From NCBI GenBank assembly GCA_964611645.1, contig CAZTAO010000001.1:62001-126000 (forward strand): a stretch of DNA of 64,000 bases, written 5' to 3'. The position numbers were made by a program, and so were the translations under genes. The notes below the pieces were generated by a model. That model was not told the origin of the DNA. It did not search any database and worked only from the letters and a program-made list of their open reading frames with translations. Positions 17,601-26,013 of this stretch are shown in pieces. The stretch is from CAZTAO01 sp964611645 (GTDB lineage: Bacteria; Armatimonadota; UBA5829). Every line of letters starts with the position of its first letter. The stretch's first letter is position 1.

Positions 17601-20600
17601 AGCCTGGACCGGAACCCCGGCCTCATCGCCACTCCGGACGCTGTCACATTCTACGATCCTGATCCCAGCGCTTACTACACCACCGGTGGCATACCGGATA
17701 ACCCGGACGACTGGATTCTCAGCAAGGACATGAAGACAGCTTCTCCGTCGGGAGTTGCTGCATGGCCGGTCGATACGGACGCGAACCGCCTCGCCGCGAT
17801 CAAGAAAACTCTCAAAGAGCAGGCGCAGTTGAGGCGCAGGCAGGCGGCGCAGCTTACGGGCAACGCCAGAACTGGCACCCTCTACTATGAGTGGGGCGAG
17901 AAGATCAACCTGATCATCTGGAACCTGCCCGGGCTTGCGGACCTCTCCGGTGGAGACACCGGTAACGTGGCAACCGCCAAGAACAACATTCGCATCATTC
18001 TGAACAACAAGAGTGCGGGGCAGAGCGCGGGCGCTGAGCAGGTCTTCAGGCCCAAGGTGCTGTGGCGGTACAATGTCCTCGACGCCAAGCAGCCCGACGG
18101 TGCCGGCAAGTACAAGGTCCTCTATCAGGATATCGCGCAGACCAAGCCGGTCGAGCGCTGCTATGCTGTTGCGCAGGTAGACATCAAGGGTACGGGCACC
18201 AGGCCACTCAGCCCCGGCTCGGCATGGTATCTCACTGCCGAAGTGTCGCTGAAAGCAGGCGGAGTCCTGAGGATCCCGCTCGCGGAACTCAAGTCCGGCA
18301 CGGTTGCCACAACTACAGTTCCGATTCCCGACCCCGACAAGAACCAGACCATCGGAATCAACAACCCGCTGGCTATCGCGGATGACACCGGCAGGTCCGG
18401 CGGCGCAGGCACGATCGCCTGGACCGCTACGCCCAACCGCAACACTGCGGAAGCGCACTTCAACGGCAACGACTACATCAACGCTTCAAACCAGTTCCTG
18501 CGGAAACTGCCGTTGATCGATCTGCTGAGCGTTATGCACAACACTGGTTCCCGAGTGGCAAGGCTTGGCATGATGGACCGCAGCGCCACGGGCCTTGAAA
18601 CCGGCGCTGAGATCAACAGGTTCCGGATAGCGGGCGGTGAGCTCGGTTTCCAGGGCGGCCTGCCCGATCAGCCGGCCATAGCTCGGGTTCAGGGCTTGAG
18701 CATGGGCATAAAGATGCCTTGGGAGCTTAGCCTGAACTCGATTGACTACCCGGGCATTCCGTCTCGTTCCCAGGATTTCCGAAGCGCATATTCGGACCGC
18801 GATCCGTCCAATGTGCACTGCACGATTCCTCCGATAGTCCCTGGGTCGACCTATGAGACATCGACCCTCAGGCCGGACACGGTTACAGTTCATGTCAACG
18901 TTCCGAGATACCAGCCTGCGAACAACACCTACGGCTACAAGCGCAGGATGAACGCATTCGTGGACTCCAACGGCAACGGCAGGCTGGACACCGGCTACAA
19001 TACATCCGGGCGTCAGAGCCTGTACCAGGAAGCGTACAGAAGCTTCGAGGTCGACCTGAGAGTCCCGCCTGATCCAAGAATAGAGGTCGATCAGCAGCTT
19101 GTGGACACGGGCATTGCGCCTCACGGTCTTGGCAATCCGCTGGGCAACCTGACCATACCTGTCAGCCGGTTCACCGCATTCAACGATGTGCCGGAGATAG
19201 CAAGCTGGTTCAAGACCCTCACGATCAAGAACACGGGCAACGTGAACCTGTTCAACCTCAGCGTGGACCACGGTGTGAACCTGTTCAACGGTGACGGCAG
19301 CCCCGTGATCATCCAGGGTTCTGAGATAATCACCTCGTTGGACGAGACCCTCGGCGGCACGAACATCAACCCCGGCGACGAACTGAGCACAAGCAACCTT
19401 CGGTTTACGATCACCAAGCCGAGAGTGGGCGACGCCGACCCGAGCGTTATGACCATCCCCGACATGCGCAAGTATGAGTCGTATGGCTTGGACGGAACCG
19501 GAATACTGGGCACGTATCCACTGCTGGACCCGAAGATCAGTGTGCGGATACCGGTATCTCAGCCCATCGGAACCTACACAGCGCCTGTCGTTCGGGTGTT
19601 TGCTGACCTCAACGGCAACGAAGTCCGCGATGCCGGCGAGCCGTTCTCCGACCCTGGATTCCAGTTGAAAGTGGCCGTGAAGGAAGCCCAGATAACGGGC
19701 AGGCCTTCCGACCCCAACCAACTCAATGCGGTCAGGCCGGAACTTATGTTCCAGAACCTGGCCGATACCAGGCTCCCTGCAGGCTATCCGAAGATCGGCG
19801 TTACCACGCCGGCTGCCTACAGAGACTATTCGGGGCAGGTGAACCTGTTCCTGGCGACCAACCAGCCCGCCAATACCGCGGACTATCCGAACTGGAACGA
19901 CCCGACCGACCCGATGCTGCGAACATTCGCCAATGCGCCGTGGTTCCTGCAGAAGGCTGTTCTGGGGTGGGGAGGGACTCCGACCTGGTTCTCGCCTTAT
20001 ACCGATGGTCGGTGGTGGAACTATCAGCCCGCGACAGGGAGAATCCCTGCGTTCCAGTGGCCCGCGACGCTGCTCAACCCGCTCCCCGGAGCGTTTGTGG
20101 AGTCGTGGCCGGCTTCCGGCTCGCCGACCAAGTCCGTGAGGCATCAGTCACCGTTTGTGGCGGAGAATCTGGACGTGGCAGCGGACGCCGCCGCTGGCAG
20201 GACATGGCTGATCTGGCAGGGGCTAGGGAACGTCCGGAATCCCGACCTGACCATGACCACCGAGTCACGGCTGTTCTACACCGACATATCGAGAGGCGCG
20301 CTGGACAATACCACAACGGGCATACAGTCCATAGACCTCGCGCCGGGTATGACCAAGCGCACACCGACTATGGTGGCCGCTAACAACCGCCTGTGGGCGT
20401 TGTGGGCCGGCTCCACAAACGGGAACTGGGCTCTCTACTATTCGGTGAACGATGGCGCTTCGCCGGGAGCGCATCCCGCGAGCGCGTGGACGGAACCCAA
20501 ACCTCTGCTCACGCCCAATGCCCTGAATGCGGTAAGCTCGCCCAATGCTGTCCAGAGACTGCTCTGGGAGAAGCTTGCAGGCAGTGCCAGCGCATACACA

Positions 20601-21920
20601 AGCAACCAGCAGAGGATGCTGGATGTCATATACACAGGCATCAACCGCGTGACTCAGAATGCGGACATCCTGCTGACGCGCTATCTGGCCGTCGGCCCCA
20701 ACGATGGCGCGGCCCCGACTGCCGGAGCGGACCGCAAGGGGCAGCCGTTTGCGAGAGTCTATACCGAGCGACTCGAGAAGCATCCGAAGTATGGCTTCTA
20801 CACCTCCAGGAATATCGGTTGGCTCAGACTCGTGTCTGAGACGATGAGATCGGGCGCGCAGTTGCCGATACTGGACAACTGGAACGGAAGCGATCCTGGC
20901 GCTCCATACACCGATCTGCCGTTCGTGCAGGTGATTCTTGGAACCGGATACGCATATCCTCCTGGAACTCACGTCAGCGCGACCGACGGCAGCGTGGTGG
21001 CATACAACCCTGACGGCACTCCCGGCGCGACAATTCAGGCCGGCGCGCCCATTACTCCGAAGATAGACAAGTCGACCGGCGTGTTCACTTACGAGTATCC
21101 CGATGGCTCGGCTGCGAAGACCATCCTGGGCAGCGCTCTCATAGACCCCTCTGCGGGCGTTGTGCGCTTCACCAAGCCGCTCAAGGAGCAGGCAGGGGCA
21201 GTGAGCAGCGTTTGGGCCGAATACACGCCACAGACGCTCAGGCTGACCACCGACAGAGCGGTAGACAACAGCCCTAAGGCGTTCATCGAGCGGTCGCCGA
21301 TGACGCCGCTGATCAACCCCGGTATGTGCGCGTGGACCGACACCCTCGGCAATGCGCTTCCGGCTCCGTCGGTCGACAGGCTGTGGGTCCTTTGGAGAAA
21401 GGCCAGTTCCGGGATGGATGTGAGCACCATATTCTACCGGACAATGCGCATCGGCGTGGACCTGGCCAGAATCCCTGGGGCGACGGCGATCAGGATGAAC
21501 CCCAACGGCGTTCCGCTTGCACCGGTCGCGGTTACCGGCAACCTGGGCGCGTGGGAAGTGGACAAGACGGGCACCAAGGTCTACTTCATGGAAGTGGACG
21601 AGAGATATCGCTCGCTTGCCCTCAATGGCAGTTCTGCGGTTATGGGGACCCCTCCGGGGCCAATAACCATCAACTATACCGACCTTAGCGGAGCCAGCCG
21701 CTCTGTGACCACGGAAGACGTTACGTGGATTCCCGAAGTTCCGGAGCAGTCGCTGCTTGGGTTCGCCTCGGAAGGCAACATCAACGAAGACAGCATCACG
21801 GCGTTTGCCGATCCGATGGCGCCCGGAAGCGTTCCGAAAATATGGGTGTTCTGGACCAGCACTCGTGGTGGAAACTCCGACTTGTTCTGGGCCACTTTTG
21901 CCCAGTCGTCAATGAAGTAG
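14652..21920 (+). CDS. Giant exported multi-domain beta-propeller/repeat protein
   Basis: The 2422-residue protein has a signal peptide (1-27, ending AVSAYAA) and no later TM helix, so it should be secreted or held at the surface. About residues 70-230 and 410-565 each resemble the golvesin/Xly-type carbohydrate-binding domain (for example AYTVTYAIPGGTATKEVRIDQ). Between and after them are PQQ-like propeller strands of the type KTGAVNWIYP and DGVAYSLTD. Two calcium-loop-like segments occur, DSNGNGRLD near 1437 and DLNGNEVRD near 1651. The last 650 residues repeat a W-x-x-W pattern (TWLIWQG, LWALWAG, LWVLWRK, IWVFWTS), like BNR/Asp-box propellers. ATG 14652 follows CGGAGG. It precedes the pilus operon in the same direction but is separated by a hairpin and a new promoter. 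Confidence 0.8.
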   Translation: MSSKKTLILSVLALALLCMAVSAYAAWPDPRIAWSTYHSNSYRAGQNPDSNNITDPAKLGLIWIFPRTAVNAPLEANATKSPSSVAGWTADADGVFTSPDKSGAIFYYDTQVGLAPTAQAVWQFAPSALLPAAKYYVDVRVPGTFTGTEAATRQLTTQAVYQVVDADGTHGPFVLDQSDQSGSWVRLADQAFNFQAAGNQVVLFNNSPGGIPFPNATVVADVIRFVPASNTGIEVYASPAEAEFAVHWKFGSGDQFKNLAQFVYSGTIEPPFVNEPTAPDSGAAYCVKAVTPTNGIAPGIMEGLRRQVGDYLWRYPRMNVDPQAPVGDLAKRAARAIEGPVENGFYSSPTIAYVNLGVPPATDIRQVVFMTGMDRQVYAFDATGWEADEVNPNVVGSIVKRPPQLLWKGPGVTVSEPYDTPPAGWTAVTAREDVFGGQFLFTNCDPANVRPITWTISEAARKAGGEPANPAGWAYKVYVWLPANKGGEMAAGRVSDAAYTVTYAIPGGTATKEVRIDQNDPKYQGRWVDLGSYFKPQQVVLTNKSASADPINLGVVADALMVVPETMLGFDKCTAVADTNNPKDPTILASTVYLTNPNGRVLSMDAKTGAVNWIYPTVRTKLVVTGSGDADQPNLGVIASSPSFHNMIDGGKLFFSSMDGVAYSLTDLGQPAPALAWRFPDGSVGDLDEPAGFSGSPMVDATNQQVFIGSQDGVVYCLKEVPNVSGTPAVKASQLLWKYPQVATGDSLPLGGVNFSTAAIASVTGPFPLRSWIGGMDGKVWSFEMSAGATGNGNDRRLDIPPASTTSAPSPYVIPNLGSAIQGSVALDGTAGSPIALVGDMGSEGILHWFDSRTGGMRNTWGNYNGYKFLGPLFSSPAIVDSVLFADKYSAGDPLTSFTYVIVGQASNPETPFNGRIYGLAMKGAGDNPWNGDFIDDTLWPFVTDPGVDQQVQVTTLGDDSTPEVEMFPAGTTGSTIEKLYQASLDRNPGLIATPDAVTFYDPDPSAYYTTGGIPDNPDDWILSKDMKTASPSGVAAWPVDTDANRLAAIKKTLKEQAQLRRRQAAQLTGNARTGTLYYEWGEKINLIIWNLPGLADLSGGDTGNVATAKNNIRIILNNKSAGQSAGAEQVFRPKVLWRYNVLDAKQPDGAGKYKVLYQDIAQTKPVERCYAVAQVDIKGTGTRPLSPGSAWYLTAEVSLKAGGVLRIPLAELKSGTVATTTVPIPDPDKNQTIGINNPLAIADDTGRSGGAGTIAWTATPNRNTAEAHFNGNDYINASNQFLRKLPLIDLLSVMHNTGSRVARLGMMDRSATGLETGAEINRFRIAGGELGFQGGLPDQPAIARVQGLSMGIKMPWELSLNSIDYPGIPSRSQDFRSAYSDRDPSNVHCTIPPIVPGSTYETSTLRPDTVTVHVNVPRYQPANNTYGYKRRMNAFVDSNGNGRLDTGYNTSGRQSLYQEAYRSFEVDLRVPPDPRIEVDQQLVDTGIAPHGLGNPLGNLTIPVSRFTAFNDVPEIASWFKTLTIKNTGNVNLFNLSVDHGVNLFNGDGSPVIIQGSEIITSLDETLGGTNINPGDELSTSNLRFTITKPRVGDADPSVMTIPDMRKYESYGLDGTGILGTYPLLDPKISVRIPVSQPIGTYTAPVVRVFADLNGNEVRDAGEPFSDPGFQLKVAVKEAQITGRPSDPNQLNAVRPELMFQNLADTRLPAGYPKIGVTTPAAYRDYSGQVNLFLATNQPANTADYPNWNDPTDPMLRTFANAPWFLQKAVLGWGGTPTWFSPYTDGRWWNYQPATGRIPAFQWPATLLNPLPGAFVESWPASGSPTKSVRHQSPFVAENLDVAADAAAGRTWLIWQGLGNVRNPDLTMTTESRLFYTDISRGALDNTTTGIQSIDLAPGMTKRTPTMVAANNRLWALWAGSTNGNWALYYSVNDGASPGAHPASAWTEPKPLLTPNALNAVSSPNAVQRLLWEKLAGSASAYTSNQQRMLDVIYTGINRVTQNADILLTRYLAVGPNDGAAPTAGADRKGQPFARVYTERLEKHPKYGFYTSRNIGWLRLVSETMRSGAQLPILDNWNGSDPGAPYTDLPFVQVILGTGYAYPPGTHVSATDGSVVAYNPDGTPGATIQAGAPITPKIDKSTGVFTYEYPDGSAAKTILGSALIDPSAGVVRFTKPLKEQAGAVSSVWAEYTPQTLRLTTDRAVDNSPKAFIERSPMTPLINPGMCAWTDTLGNALPAPSVDRLWVLWRKASSGMDVSTIFYRTMRIGVDLARIPGATAIRMNPNGVPLAPVAVTGNLGAWEVDKTGTKVYFMEVDERYRSLALNGSSAVMGTPPGPITINYTDLSGASRSVTTEDVTWIPEVPEQSLLGFASEGNINEDSITAFADPMAPGSVPKIWVFWTSTRGGNSDLFWATFAQSSMK

Positions 21921-21956
21921 GCGTTGGCAATAACTAGTTCCGGTATGCAGTATTCA

Positions 21957-21989
21957 GGCCTCGGGACCCGCGAGGTGGGTCCCGGGGCC
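21957..21989 (+). terminator. Hairpin after the giant protein gene
   Basis: GGCCTCGGGACCC (21957-21969) pairs with GGGTCCCGGGGCC (21977-21989), 13 positions with one G-U pair and a 7-base loop. A T7 run occurs only about 45 bases later, so it is a probable but not classical terminator. Confidence 0.5.
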
Positions 21990-22152
21990 GGATTGTAAGT
22001 TGCGCCGACCGTGCCTGAATGAACTCTGACAAAACATTTTTTTGGCCTGTTGGCGGCGAATTCGCATAATTTCCAAGTTTTTTCTGCTTTGAGTGCAAGA
22101 TTACAGAGGTAATCCTGCAAAGCAGGCCGTATACTAACGTAATGGGCTATTG

Positions 22153-22182
22153 TTGACATGCCGTTGAGTTTGGTGTTAGCAT
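22153..22182 (+). promoter_or_regulatory. Sigma-70 type promoter of the pilus assembly operon
   Basis: TTGACA (22153-22158), an 18-base spacer and TAGCAT (22177-22182) stand about 40 bases before the pilM start codon. Two small hairpins (GATTAC/GTAATC and CCTGC/GCAGG near 22100-22122) lie just upstream. Confidence 0.55.
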
Positions 22183-22228
22183 AGTGCACAAGCTAAGCTC
22201 ATCGAGTAGAGATTGGGACATACCGCGT

Positions 22229-23773
22229 ATGAGTGCTATAAAAAACGCGCCTTCGGCAGTTGTGGGTATCGACATTGGGTCGGACACTATAAAAGTGGCC
22301 GAAGCCAAGTACACTAAGGACGGTGTGGTAATCACCGGCCTTGGGATGGGCAAGACTCCCGAAGGTACGATCGAGAGTGACCTCATCATAGACCCGAAGA
22401 CTTTGGGTCAGGCTGTCAAGGCTGTTCTCGTGGCCAGTGGCATAAAAACCCGCAGGTCGGTCAGCTCTGTCGCCGGACAGTCAACTGTGGTTGTCCGAGT
22501 CATAGAGATCCCGAAGACCGAGGGCAGAGAGCTTGCCGAGACCGTGAAGTATGAAGTCGAGAGGCAGGTCCCGTTCTCTCCCGAAGAGATAGAGATGGAC
22601 TATGCCACGCTTGACACCCCGGCCCCCGACCCTGAATGCCAGAACATGGAAGTGCTGCTGGCGGTGGCAAGGCGTGAGATGGTGGACGGACACCTGAAGA
22701 CCATCGAAGCGGCGGGCCTCAAGCCAGATGCCATTGATGTCGAAGCCTTGGCCAACGGTCGGGCGCTCATCAACCTCAAGGGTTTGGGCGACACAGATGA
22801 AGTGGTCGGGATTATCAGCATAGGCGCACGGTCCACGGAGGTCGGTTTCTTCGACAAGGGCGTGCTTGTTTTCCCCAGCCCTCCTATCGGAATAGCGGGC
22901 GCAAACCTCACCACCGAGATTTCCCAGGCGATGGGGATGGTCGGTGAGCAGGCCGAGTCGCTGAAGAAAGAGTATGCGGCTGTCGACCTGGATGGCTTCG
23001 GAGCCCTCTATGGCGCCGAAGAGCCTACCACTTATGACACTTTCGGGGCGCCTGGGTTGCCCTACGAGACACCGTTCGACAAAGAGCTTCCCTCCCAGAA
23101 CTACAGTGGCCCTGGGGGCGAATCTTCCGAGACTACCGGTTACGACGTGGAAGAAACGGGCGGACCGAGTTTTGATATGGGTGGCGAGACTGCCGCTCCC
23201 GCGCCTGCCGGCTATGAGCCCGCGGCAGAGACACCGGCAGGGCCCTCGTTCGATCTGGACGCGGAAGAGCCTGCTAAGGCTCCTGCAGAGCAGTTTGACC
23301 TGGACGACCAGACAGACGCCTCCAACACCACGGTAGTGCCCTCTGCGGCACCTGCCGCGCCTGAAGACAGTAGCCCCGTCTTCGATATGAGCGAACTCGG
23401 CGAAGTCCACGGTGGGGCGGCGGGTTTTGGCGGCGAGCATCACGGAGTTGACCGCACCGAGATGAGCGGGCAGGTGTTCAGATCTATCGCAAATGTTCTG
23501 GTGGATCTTGCCCGAGAGGTCAGAACTTCACTTGAGTATTACTACACGCGGTATCAGAAGATGCCTGCGAGGATTTACCTTTGTGGTGGGACAGCTAATA
23601 TACCTATGCTGGATGAGTTCCTGAGCAGGGAACTCGGAGTTCCGGTGCAGGTGGCCGACCCGTTCAAAGGCGTGCATCACGAGGTTCCGGGATTCTCCGA
23701 AACCCAGATTAGAGAACTCGCTCCGCTGTTCTGCGTGAGCATTGGGCTTGCTGTCAGAGATATGGTGGAGTAG
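22229..23773 (+). CDS. pilM: Type IV pilus assembly ATPase-fold protein PilM with large disordered insert
   Basis: PilM is an actin-fold cytoplasmic protein that holds the PilN tail under the pilus inner-membrane platform. Seen here: phosphate-1 motif VVGIDIGSDTIKV, the PilM block VKYEVERQVPFSPEEIEMDY, a second nucleotide motif GIISIGARSTEV and the C-terminal LCGGTANIPMLDEF. The protein has 514 residues against about 350 usual. The excess is one Pro/Ala/Glu-rich segment at about 251-410 containing four FD[LM] motifs (F315, F341, F356, F385). ATG 22229 is chosen; the GTG at 22184 would touch the promoter's -10 box. It is the first gene of the pilM-N-O-P-(half secretin)-Q-aroB operon. Confidence 0.92.
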   Translation: MSAIKNAPSAVVGIDIGSDTIKVAEAKYTKDGVVITGLGMGKTPEGTIESDLIIDPKTLGQAVKAVLVASGIKTRRSVSSVAGQSTVVVRVIEIPKTEGRELAETVKYEVERQVPFSPEEIEMDYATLDTPAPDPECQNMEVLLAVARREMVDGHLKTIEAAGLKPDAIDVEALANGRALINLKGLGDTDEVVGIISIGARSTEVGFFDKGVLVFPSPPIGIAGANLTTEISQAMGMVGEQAESLKKEYAAVDLDGFGALYGAEEPTTYDTFGAPGLPYETPFDKELPSQNYSGPGGESSETTGYDVEETGGPSFDMGGETAAPAPAGYEPAAETPAGPSFDLDAEEPAKAPAEQFDLDDQTDASNTTVVPSAAPAAPEDSSPVFDMSELGEVHGGAAGFGGEHHGVDRTEMSGQVFRSIANVLVDLAREVRTSLEYYYTRYQKMPARIYLCGGTANIPMLDEFLSRELGVPVQVADPFKGVHHEVPGFSETQIRELAPLFCVSIGLAVRDMVE

Positions 23774-23806
23774 CAAGTAGGCGATGTTTTTGGAGTGGCC
23801 TGACTG

Positions 23807-24892
23807 ATGATAAAGCTAAACCTACTACCGGCGTGGTATGCGGGAAGACACCTGAGTGCGCAGTTGGCTCTGTTGGCCGTTGTGGTGCTCGTGGGTGTGC
23901 TCTCGGTTGAGTTCATGTGGCTTGGGCAGATCCAGGGTGAAACGGCTCAGACCGTACAACAGGCTGAGTTCCTGGAAGCATGGAAATCCAGGGTCGATGG
24001 GATCAACGCCAAGGCTGCGTCTACCCTGTCGGAGATTGCCCCGATAACCGAGAAGCTGAACTTCTTCAACGCAGTCCTCGGGTACAACCACAAATACCCC
24101 GCCCTCTACGACAAAGTCGTGAAGTGGACCTACAAGAACGTGACCCTGTCGAGCATGAGCTCAGACGGATCGACGGTTACCATGCAGGCTCACGCCAACA
24201 ATCTGCAAGACTTCGCCAGATACATGCTCAACATGTATAGAGCGACAGATATGTTCACCCAGGTAACCATTTCCAACATCACCGTCAACAGGCCTGGAGC
24301 AGGCGGCGCTGCTGCCGGCGCGATGCCGGGAATGGGGCCAGGGGCAATGCCCGGTCGACCCGGAATGCCCGGTATGCCTGGAGTAGCGCCTGCTGGACCG
24401 CCGATGCCGATGGCTGGGCCGCTGTCCAGACCCGGCGGGATGCCTGGGATGGGTCCCGGAGGGGCCGCTGGTCCCCCGATGCCGATGGCTGGCCCGCTGG
24501 CCAGGCCCGGTGGAATGCCTGCAATGCCCGGAATGCTTGGCGCTGGATTGGCTGGAGCAGGTGCCGCCGGTGGAGGCTCTTCGGCTTCCGGTGTGGATTT
24601 CAGTGTGACCTGTACATTGGTTGATGGTCTCAAGATAACAGCTCCTGTTCCGGCGACCGGAACAGCGGCTGCCGCTCCCGCGGCTGGTGGAATGCCCGGT
24701 ATGATGCCTGGTATCCCTGGCCCCGGCGGAATGCCTGGTCCTGGCGGAATGCCTGGAATGCCCGCGCCTGGTGCAATGCCTGGCGTTGGTGTTGGCGGAC
24801 CGCCTATGCCTGGTCCCGGCGGAATTGGTGGGGCCGGCCCGATGAGACCTGGAATGGCGGGACCGCCAGCCGCTCCTGCGCCACCGAGATAG
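23807..24892 (+). CDS. pilN: Type IV pilus assembly protein PilN with Met-Pro-Gly-rich segments
   Basis: PilN is a bitopic inner-membrane protein linking PilM to PilO. The start MIKLNLLP is the conserved cytoplasmic PilM-binding motif (usually INLLP). One TM helix spans about 18-40, followed by a coiled-coil-like stretch and the ferredoxin-like periplasmic domain to about 160. Residues 162-255 and 283-361 are long Gly/Pro/Met/Ala runs (AMPGMGPGAMPGRPG and similar); a short strand pair, VDFSVTCTLVDGLKI, lies between them and looks like the last strands of the fold. The family usually has about 180-200 residues. ATG 23807 is 33 bases after pilM. Confidence 0.87.
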   Translation: MIKLNLLPAWYAGRHLSAQLALLAVVVLVGVLSVEFMWLGQIQGETAQTVQQAEFLEAWKSRVDGINAKAASTLSEIAPITEKLNFFNAVLGYNHKYPALYDKVVKWTYKNVTLSSMSSDGSTVTMQAHANNLQDFARYMLNMYRATDMFTQVTISNITVNRPGAGGAAAGAMPGMGPGAMPGRPGMPGMPGVAPAGPPMPMAGPLSRPGGMPGMGPGGAAGPPMPMAGPLARPGGMPAMPGMLGAGLAGAGAAGGGSSASGVDFSVTCTLVDGLKITAPVPATGTAAAAPAAGGMPGMMPGIPGPGGMPGPGGMPGMPAPGAMPGVGVGGPPMPGPGGIGGAGPMRPGMAGPPAAPAPPR

Positions 24893-25002
24893 TTTGCGCT
24901 TCGGGATGTCCCGAGCAGTCGGCACCCAGGAAGCGCCTGTGGATGCCGGTATATGTGTCTTGAGAAAAGGGACAATTCTTTCTAAATAGGATGGCATAGA
25001 AA

Positions 25003-25983
25003 TTGCAGAAAGTGCGTCCAATATATGTACTGATAATCGGAGTGGTTCTGATCATCGGTGCCGGAATCGGTCTTTTCTACTGGCAGATCAAACCTGCGCA
25101 AGCAGCGTTGGCTGCTGCTCAAGCTAGAGTAAGTGCCGCCAGTATGACTGCTAATGCTGCATCTGAAGCTGCGGCGAATAAGAACCTGAAGGATGCCATC
25201 GCTCAGGTGAAGGCTATCAAGTCCAGCCTCGATGCGCAGATGAAGCAGAGGATGCCGGTTCTGAGTTTCGCCAGGCGCGAGGTCGGAATGGTTGCTCTTT
25301 GGCAGGAACAACTTCATACACTTGGACCTCTTCTGACAAAGTTCGTTATGTCAGACAAGACGGTCAAGGTCGACCCGGTGTCGTTCAGTATTCCGGATCC
25401 GCCGTATACGCCTAACGATCCGACTTTTGACCGCCCGTATCTTGAGTTCAACCTCGGAACGGTCACTGCGGCGGGCGATTACAGAAGCCTGATGAACCAT
25501 GTGCGGCGATGGAGCCAGTGCAAGAGACTCGTGAAAGTAGAGGGAGTCTCGCTGCAGGGCACCAGCCCGGACCTGAGAGTGTCTTACTCGCTGACCTGCT
25601 ACATATATCCGATCAACACCGGCGGCCCGATGATCCAGATGGCGGGATCCGGCGGTGGGGCTGCAGGCGGTGGTATGGGTATGCCGGGAGGAATGCCTCT
25701 TGGAGCAGGTCCTCCGGGCCGACCTGGACCAATGGGGGCCGGTGGGGCTATGACCGGACCGCCGATGCCTGCCGGACCCGGTGGCATGGCTAACACGCCC
25801 GGTGGTATGGGGCCTGGCGCTGGTATGGGTCCTGGCGCCGGCATGGGGCCGGCTGGTATGCCTGGTCCCCCCAGACCCGGCCAAAGCGCTCCTGTTGCGC
25901 CAGCGGGTGGCGGTGGCGGCGGTGACGATATGGGTGCCGGCGGCGGACTTGGCAAAAAGAGTATGGATATCGGCGGCGATTAG
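25003..25983 (+). CDS. pilO: Type IV pilus assembly protein PilO with Met-Pro-Gly-rich tail
   Basis: PilO pairs with PilN in the inner-membrane alignment complex. The 326-residue protein has a TM helix at 5-27, an Ala-rich coiled coil at about 30-70 and a ferredoxin-like periplasmic domain to about 210 (YLEFNLGTVTAAGDYRSLMN, VSYSLTCYIYP). From about 213 to the end it is Gly/Met/Pro-rich (GGMGMPGGMPLGAGPPGRPG) and finishes GKKSMDIGGD. TTG at 25003 is used, with GGATGG upstream; no better start is available. Identity depends on gene order and topology more than on sequence motifs. Confidence 0.8.
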   Translation: MQKVRPIYVLIIGVVLIIGAGIGLFYWQIKPAQAALAAAQARVSAASMTANAASEAAANKNLKDAIAQVKAIKSSLDAQMKQRMPVLSFARREVGMVALWQEQLHTLGPLLTKFVMSDKTVKVDPVSFSIPDPPYTPNDPTFDRPYLEFNLGTVTAAGDYRSLMNHVRRWSQCKRLVKVEGVSLQGTSPDLRVSYSLTCYIYPINTGGPMIQMAGSGGGAAGGGMGMPGGMPLGAGPPGRPGPMGAGGAMTGPPMPAGPGGMANTPGGMGPGAGMGPGAGMGPAGMPGPPRPGQSAPVAPAGGGGGGDDMGAGGGLGKKSMDIGGD

Positions 25984-26013
25984 GCCGTCGGGATTGACAG
26001 GGAGCTAGCCTAG

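Noticed and set aside
18486..20144. 552-codon minus-strand ORF inside the giant gene
   Set aside because: It mirrors codon structure of the plus-strand gene, has no start signal and no family features; the same holds for the 465-codon ORF at 17061-18458.
24190..24975. Gly/Pro/Ile-rich minus-strand ORFs opposite pilN, pilO and pilP
   Set aside because: Repetitive GGN/CCN codons give long open frames on the other strand; the plus-strand proteins have TM segments and pilus domains.
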